From Rhizorhabdus dicambivorans (GTDB lineage Bacteria; Pseudomonadota; Alphaproteobacteria; Sphingomonadales; Sphingomonadaceae): a DNA stretch of 64,000 nucleotides. Where the stretch lies: contig NZ_CP023449.1 in NCBI RefSeq assembly GCF_002355275.1, positions 3,884,001 to 3,948,000 of the forward strand, in the 5' to 3' direction. The number at the start of each line of letters is the position of its first letter. The first letter of the stretch is position 1. The translations under genes and the position numbers were made by a program. This document shows, piece by piece, positions 31,715 through 39,480 of the stretch. The notes beneath the pieces are model-generated. The model searched no databases, had not been told where the DNA came from, and worked only from the letters and a program-made list of their open reading frames with translations.

Positions 31715-32284
31715 CTATGGCCGCACGGGCGCTTCTTCGATGATGATCTGGGTATTCCCCTGCCCCGGCGCAAGGGCCGCTCCGTCTGGATTGAGCCTGT
31801 GTATCTGCCAGTTGAGGACACCCGCGAACATCAGCCAGGCCAGATAGGGCAACATCAGCAGCCCGGCAACGCGCCGAATCCGCCAGAAAAGCGCGGTGGC
31901 GGCCCCCGCCCATAGCAGCATCGCGATGATCAGGCCGAACGCCAGCATGATCCGGTGTTCCTTGAAGAAGACCGGCGACCAGGCCAGGTTGAGCGCGAGC
32001 TGGACTAGGAACAGGGTCACCGCGATCCCGCGCCCCTTCGTGTCGCGCGCGCCCAGGACCAGGGCCAGGGCGAGCCCCATGACGATGTAGAGGATCGACC
32101 AGGCAAAGGGGAAAACCCAGCCGGGCGGCATCAGCGCCGGCTTGGCCAGCCGGTCGAACCAGAGATTGCCATAGCCCGAATCACCCAGCCTTGCGGACAG
32201 CATCCCGAGCAGCAGGATGACGGGGACGGTGATCACCACCCAGCGGATCCATCCGCGCGAAGCCTTCGATCCACTATCGTCCAT
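31715..32284 (-). CDS. TspO/MBR family membrane protein
   Basis: This 189-residue integral membrane protein has five helices. The family's core WxxPxW-like and acidic features appear as LAKPALMPPGWVFPFAWSIL and ALNLAWSPVFF. The C-terminal extension after the fifth helix (RLNPDGAALAPGQGNTQIII) is not typical. TspO proteins bind porphyrins and act in tetrapyrrole or stress signalling, and in alphaproteobacteria influence photosynthesis genes. The start overlaps the end of tlyA by 11 bases, so tlyA, tspO and ubiK form one unit. Confidence 0.9.
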   Translation of the reverse strand: MDDSGSKASRGWIRWVVITVPVILLLGMLSARLGDSGYGNLWFDRLAKPALMPPGWVFPFAWSILYIVMGLALALVLGARDTKGRGIAVTLFLVQLALNLAWSPVFFKEHRIMLAFGLIIAMLLWAGAATALFWRIRRVAGLLMLPYLAWLMFAGVLNWQIHRLNPDGAALAPGQGNTQIIIEEAPVRP

Positions 32285-33035
32285 CGGTTCCCTCCGTCTC
32301 GCCGCTCACCGCGCCGATCAGGAATTCCACATTGCCCTCCGGCCCTGTGATCGGACTGGTCGTGATTCCCGCGCTCCGCCAGCCCTGCTCCTCTATCCAG
32401 CGCGTCACCTCCGCACAAACTCGCTCATGCACCGCGGGATCCCGAACCACACCTCCCTTGCCGACCTCTTCCCGCCCCGCTTCGAATTGCGGCTTGATCA
32501 GGGCAACCAGCCTGCCGCCGGGCCGAACGAAGCCGAGCGGCGCCACCAGCACCTTCGTCAGCGAGATGAAACTCGCATCGCACACGACCAGATCGATCGG
32601 TTCCGGGATTTCGGCAGGCGTCAGATAGCGGGCATTGGTCTGTTCTAGGACGACGACACGCGGATCGCTGCGCAATTTCCAGGCAAGCTGGTTGGTCCCG
32701 GAATCAACCGCATAAACCCGTGCCGCGCCATGAGTGAGCAGCACGTCGGTAAAGCCCCCGGTCGATGACCCCACATCGATGGCGACCACGCCCTGCACGT
32801 CCCAGCCAAAATGTTGCAACCCGTGGGCCAGCTTGATCCCGCCCCGCGAGACCCATGGGTGATCCCGCCCCCGCACCTCGATCGGCGCATCGGCCTTCAT
32901 GCCCTGCCCGGCCTTCTCGATCTTGCGCTCGCCAGAAAACACCAGCCCCGCCAGGATCAGCGCCTGCGCCCGCGCCCGGCTCTCGGCCAGCCCGCGATCC
33001 ACCAGCAACTGATCGACACGGACACCAGCCGCCAT
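32274..33035 (-). CDS. tlyA: TlyA-family 2'-O-methyltransferase
   Basis: This 253-residue protein has an N-terminal S4 RNA-binding domain (VRVDQLLVDRGLAESRARAQ) and an FtsJ-like methyltransferase domain. The SAM site is VVAIDVGSSTGGFTDVLLTH, and catalytic residues lie in DLVVCDASFISLTKVL and ALIKPQFEAGREEVGKGGV. In mycobacteria TlyA methylates 16S and 23S rRNA at cytidine 2'-OH. The usual annotation is hemolysin A. It is the first gene of a unit with tspO and ubiK. Its start lies 20 bases from the truncated tRNA-Val. Confidence 0.93.
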   Translation of the reverse strand: MAAGVRVDQLLVDRGLAESRARAQALILAGLVFSGERKIEKAGQGMKADAPIEVRGRDHPWVSRGGIKLAHGLQHFGWDVQGVVAIDVGSSTGGFTDVLLTHGAARVYAVDSGTNQLAWKLRSDPRVVVLEQTNARYLTPAEIPEPIDLVVCDASFISLTKVLVAPLGFVRPGGRLVALIKPQFEAGREEVGKGGVVRDPAVHERVCAEVTRWIEEQGWRSAGITTSPITGPEGNVEFLIGAVSGETEGTDGR

Positions 33036-33054
33036 CAGGGACTCTTCGGAAAAA

Positions 33055-33116
33055 TGGTGGGCGGTGACGGGCTCGAACCGCCGACCCTCTCGGTGTAAAC
33101 GAGATGCTCTACCAAC
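33055..33116 (-). tRNA. truncated tRNA-Val (anticodon UAC), 3' portion only
   Basis: On the minus strand the sequence runs from the D-loop (GTTGGTAGAGC) through an anticodon arm (TCTCG TTTACAC CGAGA, anticodon TAC), a T-arm (GGCGGTTCGAGCCCGTC) and an acceptor 3' strand ACCGCCC-A-CCA. The 5' acceptor strand and the first part of the D-arm, about 14 bases, are missing. In their place is AATTCAT. It cannot fold as a tRNA. It looks like the 3' tRNA copy left at one end of an element integrated into a tRNA-Val gene. Confidence 0.8.
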
Positions 33117-33154
33117 ATGAATTTCCGCCTATCCCAGCAGGGAACAAATGTCGA

Positions 33155-33169
33155 GAACAAAAAATGAAC
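33155..33169. promoter_or_regulatory. LexA-type SOS box (GAAC-AAAAAAT-GAAC)
   Basis: A direct repeat GAAC-N7-GAAC, the known LexA site of alphaproteobacteria; read on the minus strand it is GTTC-N7-GTTC. A further GAAC lies at 33142. The nearest genes are the truncated tRNA (39 bases to the left) and the hybrid kinase start (153 bases to the right). The same type of box precedes both toxin-like genes in this window, so this may be the promoter of a lost gene. Confidence 0.6.
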
Positions 33170-33322
33170 AAATGCACTGCGATGGAGGATGCTCCATCGA
33201 TCAGGCAGCCCGAGTGCCGTGCCCTAACTGCAAATGCTTGATGCGCTCATGGAACCGCCTATCCTTGCGAAGGTTAATGGCCGATTGGGGGCGAATCTGC
33301 CGGGGCGGGCTTTAGAAGACGA

Positions 33323-35215
33323 ATGAACGACCGATCGACATTGGAGGCACAGGCGGGGGAGCAGCGCTACCAGTTGCTCGTCAACGCGATCAGCGATTAT
33401 GCGGTCTACATGCTCGATCCCTCCGGGCGCATTGTCACCTGGAATTCGGGCGCCCGCCGGTTCAAGGGCTATGAGGCGGACGAGATCGTCGGCCAGCATT
33501 TCTCCCGGTTCTTCACGTCGGAGGACCGCACCGCGGGGATGCCGGAAACGATCCTGCGTACCGCGCGGGAAGAAGGCCGTTATGAGGGCGAGGGTCTGCG
33601 CATCCGCAAGGACGGCAGCCTCATCTGGGTTCATGTCGTCGTGGATCCCATCGTCGCCGATGACGGCACCCTGATCGGCTTCGCCAAGATCACCCGAGAT
33701 ATCACCGAACGACGCGCGACCGAACGCGCGCTCTACGCGGCCGAACAGCGCTTTCGCATGCTCGTTCAGGGCGTGCGCGATTATGCGATCTACATGCTCG
33801 ATCTCGATGGCAGGGTGACAAACTGGAATGCCGGCGCGGAAGCGATCAAGGGCTACCGCGCCGACGAGATCGTCGGGGAGCATTTCTCGCGCTTCTATAC
33901 AGAGGAGGATCGCATTCGCGGCGAACCCGGCCGGGCGCTCGAAACGGCCCTGCGCGAAGGGCGCTACGAACGGGAAGCAGAGCGGGTGCGCAAGGGCGGC
34001 ACGCGTTTCTGGGCTCATGTCGTGATCGATCCGATCCATGACGAGCAGGGCAGGCTGATCGGCTTCGCCAAGATCACGCGCGACATCACCGAGAAAAAGC
34101 GCGCCCAGGAGGAGCTGGAGCAGGCCCGCGCCGCGCTCTTCCAGTCGCAGAAGATGCAGGCGCTGGGGGAACTCACCGGCGGCATCGCGCATGATTTCAA
34201 CAACCTGATGACGGTTATCCGCGGCTCCGCCGAGTTGCTCCAGAAGGAGGAACTGGTCCCGGAAAAGCGCCGCCGCTATGTCCGCGCGATCACCGAAACG
34301 GCCGACAAGGCCACCGCCCTCACCGCCAAGCTGCTCGCCTTCGGCCGCCGCCAGGCGCTTCGGCCGGAGGTGCTCGACCTCGGCAGCCGGCTTGATGCCT
34401 TTGGAGAGGTTCTTTCGCGCACGCTAGGCAGCCTGATCGAGGTGAAGCTCGAGCTTGCTCCCGATCTCTGGCCGATTGAGGCCGACGCAGCGGAGCTGGA
34501 AACCGCGCTGCTCAACGCCGCTTTCAATGCCCGTGACGCGATGCCCGATGGCGGCTCTCTAACAATTTCGGCCCAGAATGTAGCCGATGAGGACGCGGTG
34601 TGCATCGCGCTTCGCGATACCGGGGAAGGCATCGCGCCGGACATACTCGAACGGGTGTTCGAGCCGTTCTTCACCACCAAGCCGGTCGGCAAGGGCACAG
34701 GTCTCGGGCTCAGCCAGATCCACGGCTTTGCGGCTCAGACCGGCGGCCGGGCCCGGATCGAATCTGTCCCAGGCGGCGGAACCACCGTCAGCCTGCTGCT
34801 GCCGCGTACCGATAAAGTGCCGGATCTCGGTGCGGCGGCTCGCTCAGCCATCGCCAATTGGAAACGGCTCGATGTGCTTCTGGTGGAGGACAACGACAAT
34901 GTTCGCCAGTTTGCCCGCGCGATGCTGGGGGAACTGCGCGCCGATGTCACCGAGGCCGAAAATGCCGAGACCGCGCTCGATCTGCTCGAACGGCGCCGGT
35001 TCGATCTGGTCTTCTCCGACATCGTCATGCCGGGAATGAGTGGCCTCGATCTCGCTCGCCGCCTGCGCGACACCAAGCCCGCCCAGCGAGTCCTCCTCGC
35101 CACCGGCTATAGCCGCGAAGTCGCGGGCGGCGAGGCGGCGGGCTTCCACATCGTCCAGAAACCCTATGGTGCGGAATCGCTCACAGCGGCGATCTCCCTG
35201 GCGCTGGCGGATTGA
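33323..35215 (+). CDS. hybrid sensor histidine kinase with two PAS domains and a receiver
   Basis: This 630-residue soluble kinase has two near-identical PAS domains (about 15-130 and 145-255; DYAVYMLDPSGRIVTWNSGA and DYAIYMLDLDGRVTNWNAGA). A dimerisation domain carries the phospho-accepting His (GELTGGIAHDFNNLMTVIRG). The ATPase domain has LLNAAFNARDAMPDGG (N box) and TTKPVGKGTGLGLSQIHG (G2). The C-terminal receiver carries the phospho-Asp in FDLVFSDIVMPGMSG. There are no transmembrane segments, so it senses something in the cytoplasm (light, oxygen or a ligand through PAS). No output regulator is adjacent. It lies beside the tRNA-Val remnant. Confidence 0.93.
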   Translation: MNDRSTLEAQAGEQRYQLLVNAISDYAVYMLDPSGRIVTWNSGARRFKGYEADEIVGQHFSRFFTSEDRTAGMPETILRTAREEGRYEGEGLRIRKDGSLIWVHVVVDPIVADDGTLIGFAKITRDITERRATERALYAAEQRFRMLVQGVRDYAIYMLDLDGRVTNWNAGAEAIKGYRADEIVGEHFSRFYTEEDRIRGEPGRALETALREGRYEREAERVRKGGTRFWAHVVIDPIHDEQGRLIGFAKITRDITEKKRAQEELEQARAALFQSQKMQALGELTGGIAHDFNNLMTVIRGSAELLQKEELVPEKRRRYVRAITETADKATALTAKLLAFGRRQALRPEVLDLGSRLDAFGEVLSRTLGSLIEVKLELAPDLWPIEADAAELETALLNAAFNARDAMPDGGSLTISAQNVADEDAVCIALRDTGEGIAPDILERVFEPFFTTKPVGKGTGLGLSQIHGFAAQTGGRARIESVPGGGTTVSLLLPRTDKVPDLGAAARSAIANWKRLDVLLVEDNDNVRQFARAMLGELRADVTEAENAETALDLLERRRFDLVFSDIVMPGMSGLDLARRLRDTKPAQRVLLATGYSREVAGGEAAGFHIVQKPYGAESLTAAISLALAD

Positions 35216-35274
35216 TTCAGGGGCACTTCCGCCTGAACCACGTCTTGGACATCTCATCCGTTGGTCCATTCTCG

Positions 35275-35298
35275 TCATTCCCACGAAAGGGGGAATGA
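35275..35298. repeat. REP-like hairpin TCATTCCC-N8-GGGAATGA
   Basis: A perfect 8-base stem in the 186-base gap between the kinase stop and the lipoprotein gene. It resembles the dispersed CGTCATTCCCGCGAAAGC-type element common in sphingomonad genomes and may act as terminator for the kinase gene. Confidence 0.5.
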
Positions 35299-35401
35299 TA
35301 TCGCTGGCTCAGGGTCGCTCGTCTTTTCATTTTCCTGCAAATAATCGCAGGTCTTTTTAAATCCGGCAAATATACAACCCAATCATTGTGACAATTCGTC
35401 G

Positions 35402-35725
35402 TCAGCATTTTCTCAAATCGACGGTTTTGTGATCACTTCCCATAAAAATCCCTCCCCGTGTAGGGTATGATATTTTACGAATCTCCACCTCGTCTATTCT
35501 GCATTTACTTCCATTATACTGATAATTTACTGAAATAATATCTTCAATTGGTTCAACGACATCCATATGATCCAACGGTTTAACAATTTCAGGATCGTAT
35601 GCATGCCCCTTCACCAACACTTGAACTTCCACATCAAAACCTACGGCATTATTGATTTTTGTCTTCAACTCCCTGGAACAGGCGGCAACCATAAGACATC
35701 CGGCAAGAAGAATTATAGCTCTCAT
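35402..35725 (-). CDS. small lipoprotein, probable immunity protein of the 35722 toxin-like gene
   Basis: This 107-residue protein has a lipoprotein signal (MRAIILLAGCLMVAACSREL; the lipobox VAAC places the lipid on Cys16). The mature part is about 90 residues with three further cysteine-free beta-like stretches (GFDVEVQVLVKGHAYDPEIV; DIISVNYQYNGSKCRIDEV). No family is recognised. Its ATG overlaps the TGA of the upstream toxin-like gene (ATGA), so both are made together. A small, fast-evolving, AT-rich lipoprotein coupled to a toxin-like gene is the usual layout of an immunity protein acting in the periplasm. That role is inference. Confidence 0.65.
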   Translation of the reverse strand: MRAIILLAGCLMVAACSRELKTKINNAVGFDVEVQVLVKGHAYDPEIVKPLDHMDVVEPIEDIISVNYQYNGSKCRIDEVEIRKISYPTRGGIFMGSDHKTVDLRKC

Positions 35726-36525
35726 CTTGCCGCCCTTTCTTTTTGCTTTCTGACCGCATAATTATCGGCATCGATGTCAAAGGGATTATCATCTCCCAAA
35801 TATGTTCCCGCAATTTCTAGCGGAATATAAAGAGGGCCCAGAACTTGTCCCTGATAAGTATGCCCCTCTTCATGCAAACCATTATTGACCTGCTGGCCCG
35901 TGTAGGAATCCGGATTGTCCCTTTCCGGTCCATATCCGGGTGCATAGATCTGTATGTTACCTACAGTATAAGCGCGACCATCGATGTTTAAGGGCGAGTT
36001 GAGCAACTGGAGCGCGTTGTTCCCAAATCGAAATTTCGGATCCGTTCCCATAACCTTGCCCGCGACATAAGATGGCAACGCCGCAGCTAGCCCTATGGCT
36101 GTATTTGGCGAATTCCACACCTTGCCGGCCATGTCGACCACTGTTTCCGCGAGGCCACCAGACTGGTCAGGCATCTTCCGCTCCATTTTCACATGAGCAG
36201 GCGACGCACTGGTAGCCGATTTCTTGCTTTCCCGAAACAAGCGTACCAACTCGGGCTCTCGTGGTGCAACAGGCTTCGATCTTTCGCGAGCCCATTGAAT
36301 AAAACCGGCATCGCCAGCCGCAATGCGGCGCTGAGCAGATGGGCTCTCCCGCACCCAACGTACGAAATCGGAGCGCTCGTCATGATCATTTCTGCCGATA
36401 GTCGACTTATAGCTTCCCGGCGTATCGCCCTCCACGAGAAGACCTCGCCCTAACAAGCCACCCCGATCCGACCATCCTTCCCTATCGCCCACCGACAAAA
36501 CTCCCGCCTTTTCGTGACCGCCCAT
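35722..36525 (-). CDS. toxin-like protein with HExxH metallopeptidase-type C-terminus, SOS-box controlled
   Basis: This is a 267-residue protein without a signal peptide. The N-terminal 110 residues are polar and disordered-looking (FVRWVRESPSAQRRIAAGD, FIQWARERSKPVAPREPE). A middle segment contains a hydrophobic stretch (NTAIGLAAALPSYVAGKVMG). The C-terminal domain has NNGLHEEGHTYQGQVLGPL, with an HExxH zinc motif, and ends DNPFDIDADNYAVRKQKE. HEEGHTYQ-QVLGPLY-type motifs recur, in my recollection, at the C-ends of RHS-type polymorphic toxins. ATG 36525 was chosen because a promoter with a LexA box lies just upstream, and the alternative TTG at 36558 would fall inside it. It is AT-richer than its neighbours. 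Likely an SOS-induced antibacterial effector, by inference. Confidence 0.65.
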   Translation of the reverse strand: MGGHEKAGVLSVGDREGWSDRGGLLGRGLLVEGDTPGSYKSTIGRNDHDERSDFVRWVRESPSAQRRIAAGDAGFIQWARERSKPVAPREPELVRLFRESKKSATSASPAHVKMERKMPDQSGGLAETVVDMAGKVWNSPNTAIGLAAALPSYVAGKVMGTDPKFRFGNNALQLLNSPLNIDGRAYTVGNIQIYAPGYGPERDNPDSYTGQQVNNGLHEEGHTYQGQVLGPLYIPLEIAGTYLGDDNPFDIDADNYAVRKQKERAAR

Positions 36526-36537
36526 CGATCGAGGACG

Positions 36538-36581
36538 ACCATAGCAAAAAAACCGCAAAATGTTAAGAACAAAAAGAGAAC
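36538..36581 (-). promoter_or_regulatory. LexA-box promoter of the 35722-36525 gene
   Basis: On the minus strand: GTTC-TCTTTTT-GTTC (36581 to 36567) is directly followed by a candidate -35 TTAACA (36566-36561), a 17-base spacer, and a candidate -10 TATGGT (36543-36538). The ATG at 36525 is 12 bases further. LexA bound to the box would cover the -35 region, so the gene should be off until SOS induction. The leader would be very short. Confidence 0.65.
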
Positions 36582-36588
36582 ATTAAAA

Positions 36589-37053
36589 TTACGGCTTACG
36601 GATGGCAAGCACTCTCTCTATCAGCGGAAGCTGGCTCGCCAGCATCATCTCTCGCGCCTCTTCCACCCCGAACCAACGCGCCGCATCCACCTCGGGAAAT
36701 CTCTGCATCCGTCCGCTTTTCGGGGGCCACTCCATCTCGAACATATTACTGCGGATCGCCGCCGCGTCGATGTCCGCTTCGATCGCGAATGCCTCGACGA
36801 TCTTGCCGCCCGCCTGCCTGATCTCGCCCAGCGGCACCAGCGCGCCCTCCAGCGCCGCACCCAGTTCCTCCTGCGCCTCGCGCAGCGCCGCGCTCGCCGC
36901 ATCCTCGCCGGGCTCGATCATCCCCTTGGGAATCTGCCATGCACCGGCATCCTTGTTGCGCCAATAGGGCCCGCCCGGATGGACGAGCAGCACCTCCATC
37001 GCGCCCTCGCACACCCGCCATATCAGCAGTCCGGCACTGCGCGGGGCGGGCAT
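36589..37053 (-). CDS. Nudix hydrolase
   Basis: This 154-residue protein has the complete Nudix box GMIEPGEDAASAALREAQEE followed by LG, which binds Mg2+ and cleaves a nucleoside diphosphate linked to another moiety. The N-terminal PRSAGLLIWRVCEGAMEVLL and WQIPKG are typical of ADP-ribose or diadenosine polyphosphate hydrolases (NTP_PPase-like, DUF1802-type neighbours excluded). The substrate cannot be fixed from sequence. It lies one base from the stop of the next minus-strand gene (YjbQ), which is upstream of it, so the two form a unit. Confidence 0.9.
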   Translation of the reverse strand: MPAPRSAGLLIWRVCEGAMEVLLVHPGGPYWRNKDAGAWQIPKGMIEPGEDAASAALREAQEELGAALEGALVPLGEIRQAGGKIVEAFAIEADIDAAAIRSNMFEMEWPPKSGRMQRFPEVDAARWFGVEEAREMMLASQLPLIERVLAIRKP

Positions 37054-37054
37054 C

Positions 37055-37474
37055 CTATTCCCCCAGCAGGTGGAGCGCGATCGTGCGCTGATGCGGCCGG
37101 CGGCGGTGCTCGAACAGATAGATGCCCTGCCACGTCCCCAGCGCCAGCCGTCCGCCGATCAGCGGGATGGAAAGCTGCACCTGGGTCAGCGCCGCGCGCA
37201 GATGCGCTGGCATGTCGTCGGGTCCTTCGTCATCATGCGCATAGGCCGCCGGGTCCTCGGGGGCGATCCGCGCGAAATAGCGCTCGATGTCGCCGCGCAC
37301 CTCGGGCGCCGCATTCTCCTGGATCAGCAGCGATGCCGATGTGTGCCGGCAGAACAGCGTCAGCAGCCCATCGCGCATATTCTGCTCCGAGACCCAGCGC
37401 ACAACTTGGCTGGTGATCTCCGACAGTCCCTGTCCCCGGGTATCGATCTCGACCATCGTCTGCGCCTGGCGCAT
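37055..37474 (-). CDS. YjbQ family protein (UPF0047)
   Basis: This 139-residue protein of the YjbQ/UPF0047 family has the conserved His and Glu pattern LTLFCRHTSASLLIQENAAP and DDMPAHLRAALTQVQLSIPL. Members have weak thiamine-phosphate synthase activity, hence the name secondary thiamine-phosphate synthase. The physiological role is unsettled. ATG 37474 (MRQAQTMVEIDTRGQGL) has GGTGGAG about 8 bases upstream and gives normal family length. The longer reading from 37552 is Arg-rich and unlike the family. Confidence 0.9.
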   Translation of the reverse strand: MRQAQTMVEIDTRGQGLSEITSQVVRWVSEQNMRDGLLTLFCRHTSASLLIQENAAPEVRGDIERYFARIAPEDPAAYAHDDEGPDDMPAHLRAALTQVQLSIPLIGGRLALGTWQGIYLFEHRRRPHQRTIALHLLGE

Positions 37475-37706
37475 GCCGTTTGCTCCACCCTGTTCATACG
37501 CGCCTTTCCGCCACCGACGCGCGCTTGTCGAGTTTACAAGCCGTAGCGTCATATCCGGATACGCGTCACGACGGGGCTCGCACTAACGCCCCACATGGGT
37601 TAGGTTTCCCCTCGGGTGGCCAGAGGATCGGTACAAGCCCTTATGGTATGCGTCAGATATTTCAGGATATTTGGCCACGGGTAGAAGGTTGCGTAGGGGG
37701 TCTCGG

Positions 37707-39422
37707 ATGGACGCATCCAGGGCGATGGACGACATCAATGCGCCGGCATTGCTGGCGGAACGCTGGTCGCTTCTGGCCAGTGCTATCGAACAGCTGGGCA
37801 GCGCCCGCTCGCTTGAGGACATCGTCGAGATATTGCGCAGCTCGGCGCGCCGCATCGCCGGCGCCGACGGGATCACCGTGGTTCTTAGGGACAATGGTCA
37901 ATGCCATTATGTCGCCGAAGACGCCAAGGCGCCGCTGTGGGTCGGCCTGCGCTTCCCCCGCGACAGCTGCATATCCGGCATTGCGATGCGCGATCGGAAA
38001 GTCGTCCTGATCCCGGACGTGATGGCCGATCCGCGCGTGCCCCACGCCGCTTATGAACCTACATTCGTGCGCAGCATGGCAATGATCCCGATCGGCGCTC
38101 CGGAGGCGGTCGCCGCGATCGGGGCCTATTGGTCTGATACCGGCACGCCCAGCGCCGCGGCGGTCGCCCTGCTGCACACGCTCAGCCGCGCCGCGACCAC
38201 CGCGCTCGAGAATAGCCGCCTTCTGGCTTCGCTGACCGAACTCAACGGGGCACTGGAAGCCCGCGTTGTGGAGCGCACCGCCCAGCTGGAGCGCACCCAG
38301 GAAATGGCCCGCCAATCCCAGAAGATGGAGACGATCGGCCAGCTCACCGGCCATGTCGCCCATGATTTCAACAATCTGCTGACGCCGATCATGGGCAGCC
38401 TCGACCTCATCCTGGCGCGCCAGACGATCACCGACGGTGTGTTGCGCAGTGTCAACGTCGCGATGGATGCGGCGGAGCGCGCCCGGCTGCTTGTCCAGCG
38501 CCTGCTCGCCTTCGCCCGGCGCCAGCCGCTCGCGCCGAGCCCGGTCGATCTGCGCGATCTCATCCTCGGCATGCGTAATCTGCTGGCCAGTTCGCTCGGC
38601 CCCCGCATCGCGCTCAGCTTCGATGTCGCCTCCGATCTGCCGCAGGCGATGGGTGACCGGCATCAGCTGGAAATGGCGCTGCTCAACCTCGCGGTCAATG
38701 CGCGGGACGCGATGCCGGAGGGCGGGATCCTGTCGATCTTGGCCGATCGTGGCGAGGCTTCCAGCCGTCCCGAGACGCTCGCCCGTGGCGATTATGTGCG
38801 CGTGATCGTCCGCGACGACGGCACCGGCATGGACAAGGCGACCCTCGCCCGCGCGGTCGAGCCGTTCTTCAGCACCAAGGATATGGGCCAGGGCACGGGC
38901 CTCGGCCTTTCGATGGTCGACGGGCTCGTGGCCCAGCTCGGCGGCACGTTGGAGATCCACAGCACTCCCGCTACCGGAACCACGGTCATCTTCTGGCTGC
39001 CGGTCGCACGCGAAAAGGCTGCTACCCCAGCGCCGGTGCAACCCGCGCCGGAGGACGATGCGCCACCCGGGACGGTGCTGGTCGTGGACGACGAGAGCCG
39101 GGTGCGCACCGCTACCGCATCGATGCTCAATGCCCTGGGTTATGACACCGTCGAAGCGGGCAGCGCGATCGAGGCGCTCGACCAGCTCGATGACGGCCTC
39201 GATCCGGCGATTGTCATCACCGACCATCTGATGCCGGGAATGACCGGAGCCGAGCTTGTACTGCGCCTGCGGGAGGAACGCCCCGGCCTGCCGGTGATGA
39301 TCATCTCGGGCTATCAAGGCGTCGACCTGCTGGCCCCCGACGTCGTCCGCGTCTCCAAGCCCTTCCGCCGGGCCCACCTCAGCGCCGGCATCGCCGCCGC
39401 GCGTGAGAAGATCATGGCCTGA
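37707..39422 (+). CDS. GAF-domain hybrid sensor histidine kinase with receiver
   Basis: This 571-residue soluble kinase has an N-terminal GAF domain (about residues 20-170; GISGIAMRDRKVV-like CISGIAMRDRKVVLIPDVMA), a coiled linker and an H box TIGQLTGHVAHDFNNLLTPI. The ATPase domain has LLNLAVNARDAMPEGG and STKDMGQGTGLGLSMVDG. The C-terminal receiver carries VIVVDDESRV-like TVLVVDDESRVRTA and phospho-Asp in IVITDHLMPGMTGAE. It is similar in layout to the kinase at 33323, with GAF replacing PAS. The input is probably a small molecule or redox state in the cytoplasm. The partner is not adjacent. ATG 37707 has TAGGGGG 8 bases upstream. Confidence 0.92.
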   Translation: MDASRAMDDINAPALLAERWSLLASAIEQLGSARSLEDIVEILRSSARRIAGADGITVVLRDNGQCHYVAEDAKAPLWVGLRFPRDSCISGIAMRDRKVVLIPDVMADPRVPHAAYEPTFVRSMAMIPIGAPEAVAAIGAYWSDTGTPSAAAVALLHTLSRAATTALENSRLLASLTELNGALEARVVERTAQLERTQEMARQSQKMETIGQLTGHVAHDFNNLLTPIMGSLDLILARQTITDGVLRSVNVAMDAAERARLLVQRLLAFARRQPLAPSPVDLRDLILGMRNLLASSLGPRIALSFDVASDLPQAMGDRHQLEMALLNLAVNARDAMPEGGILSILADRGEASSRPETLARGDYVRVIVRDDGTGMDKATLARAVEPFFSTKDMGQGTGLGLSMVDGLVAQLGGTLEIHSTPATGTTVIFWLPVAREKAATPAPVQPAPEDDAPPGTVLVVDDESRVRTATASMLNALGYDTVEAGSAIEALDQLDDGLDPAIVITDHLMPGMTGAELVLRLREERPGLPVMIISGYQGVDLLAPDVVRVSKPFRRAHLSAGIAAAREKIMA

Positions 39423-39480
39423 ATGCGGGTCGCAAGCCCTCCGAGAAGGCCGATTTCTCCTTCTCCTAAAGCACGCGGCT

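Noticed and set aside
32811-33098. Plus-strand frame ending GDGLEPPTLSV
   Set aside because: A well-known artefact created by reading through the complement of a tRNA 3' end; it also lies opposite tlyA.
33055-33116. Functional tRNA-Val gene
   Set aside because: The 5' acceptor strand and part of the D-arm are absent, so the acceptor stem cannot form.
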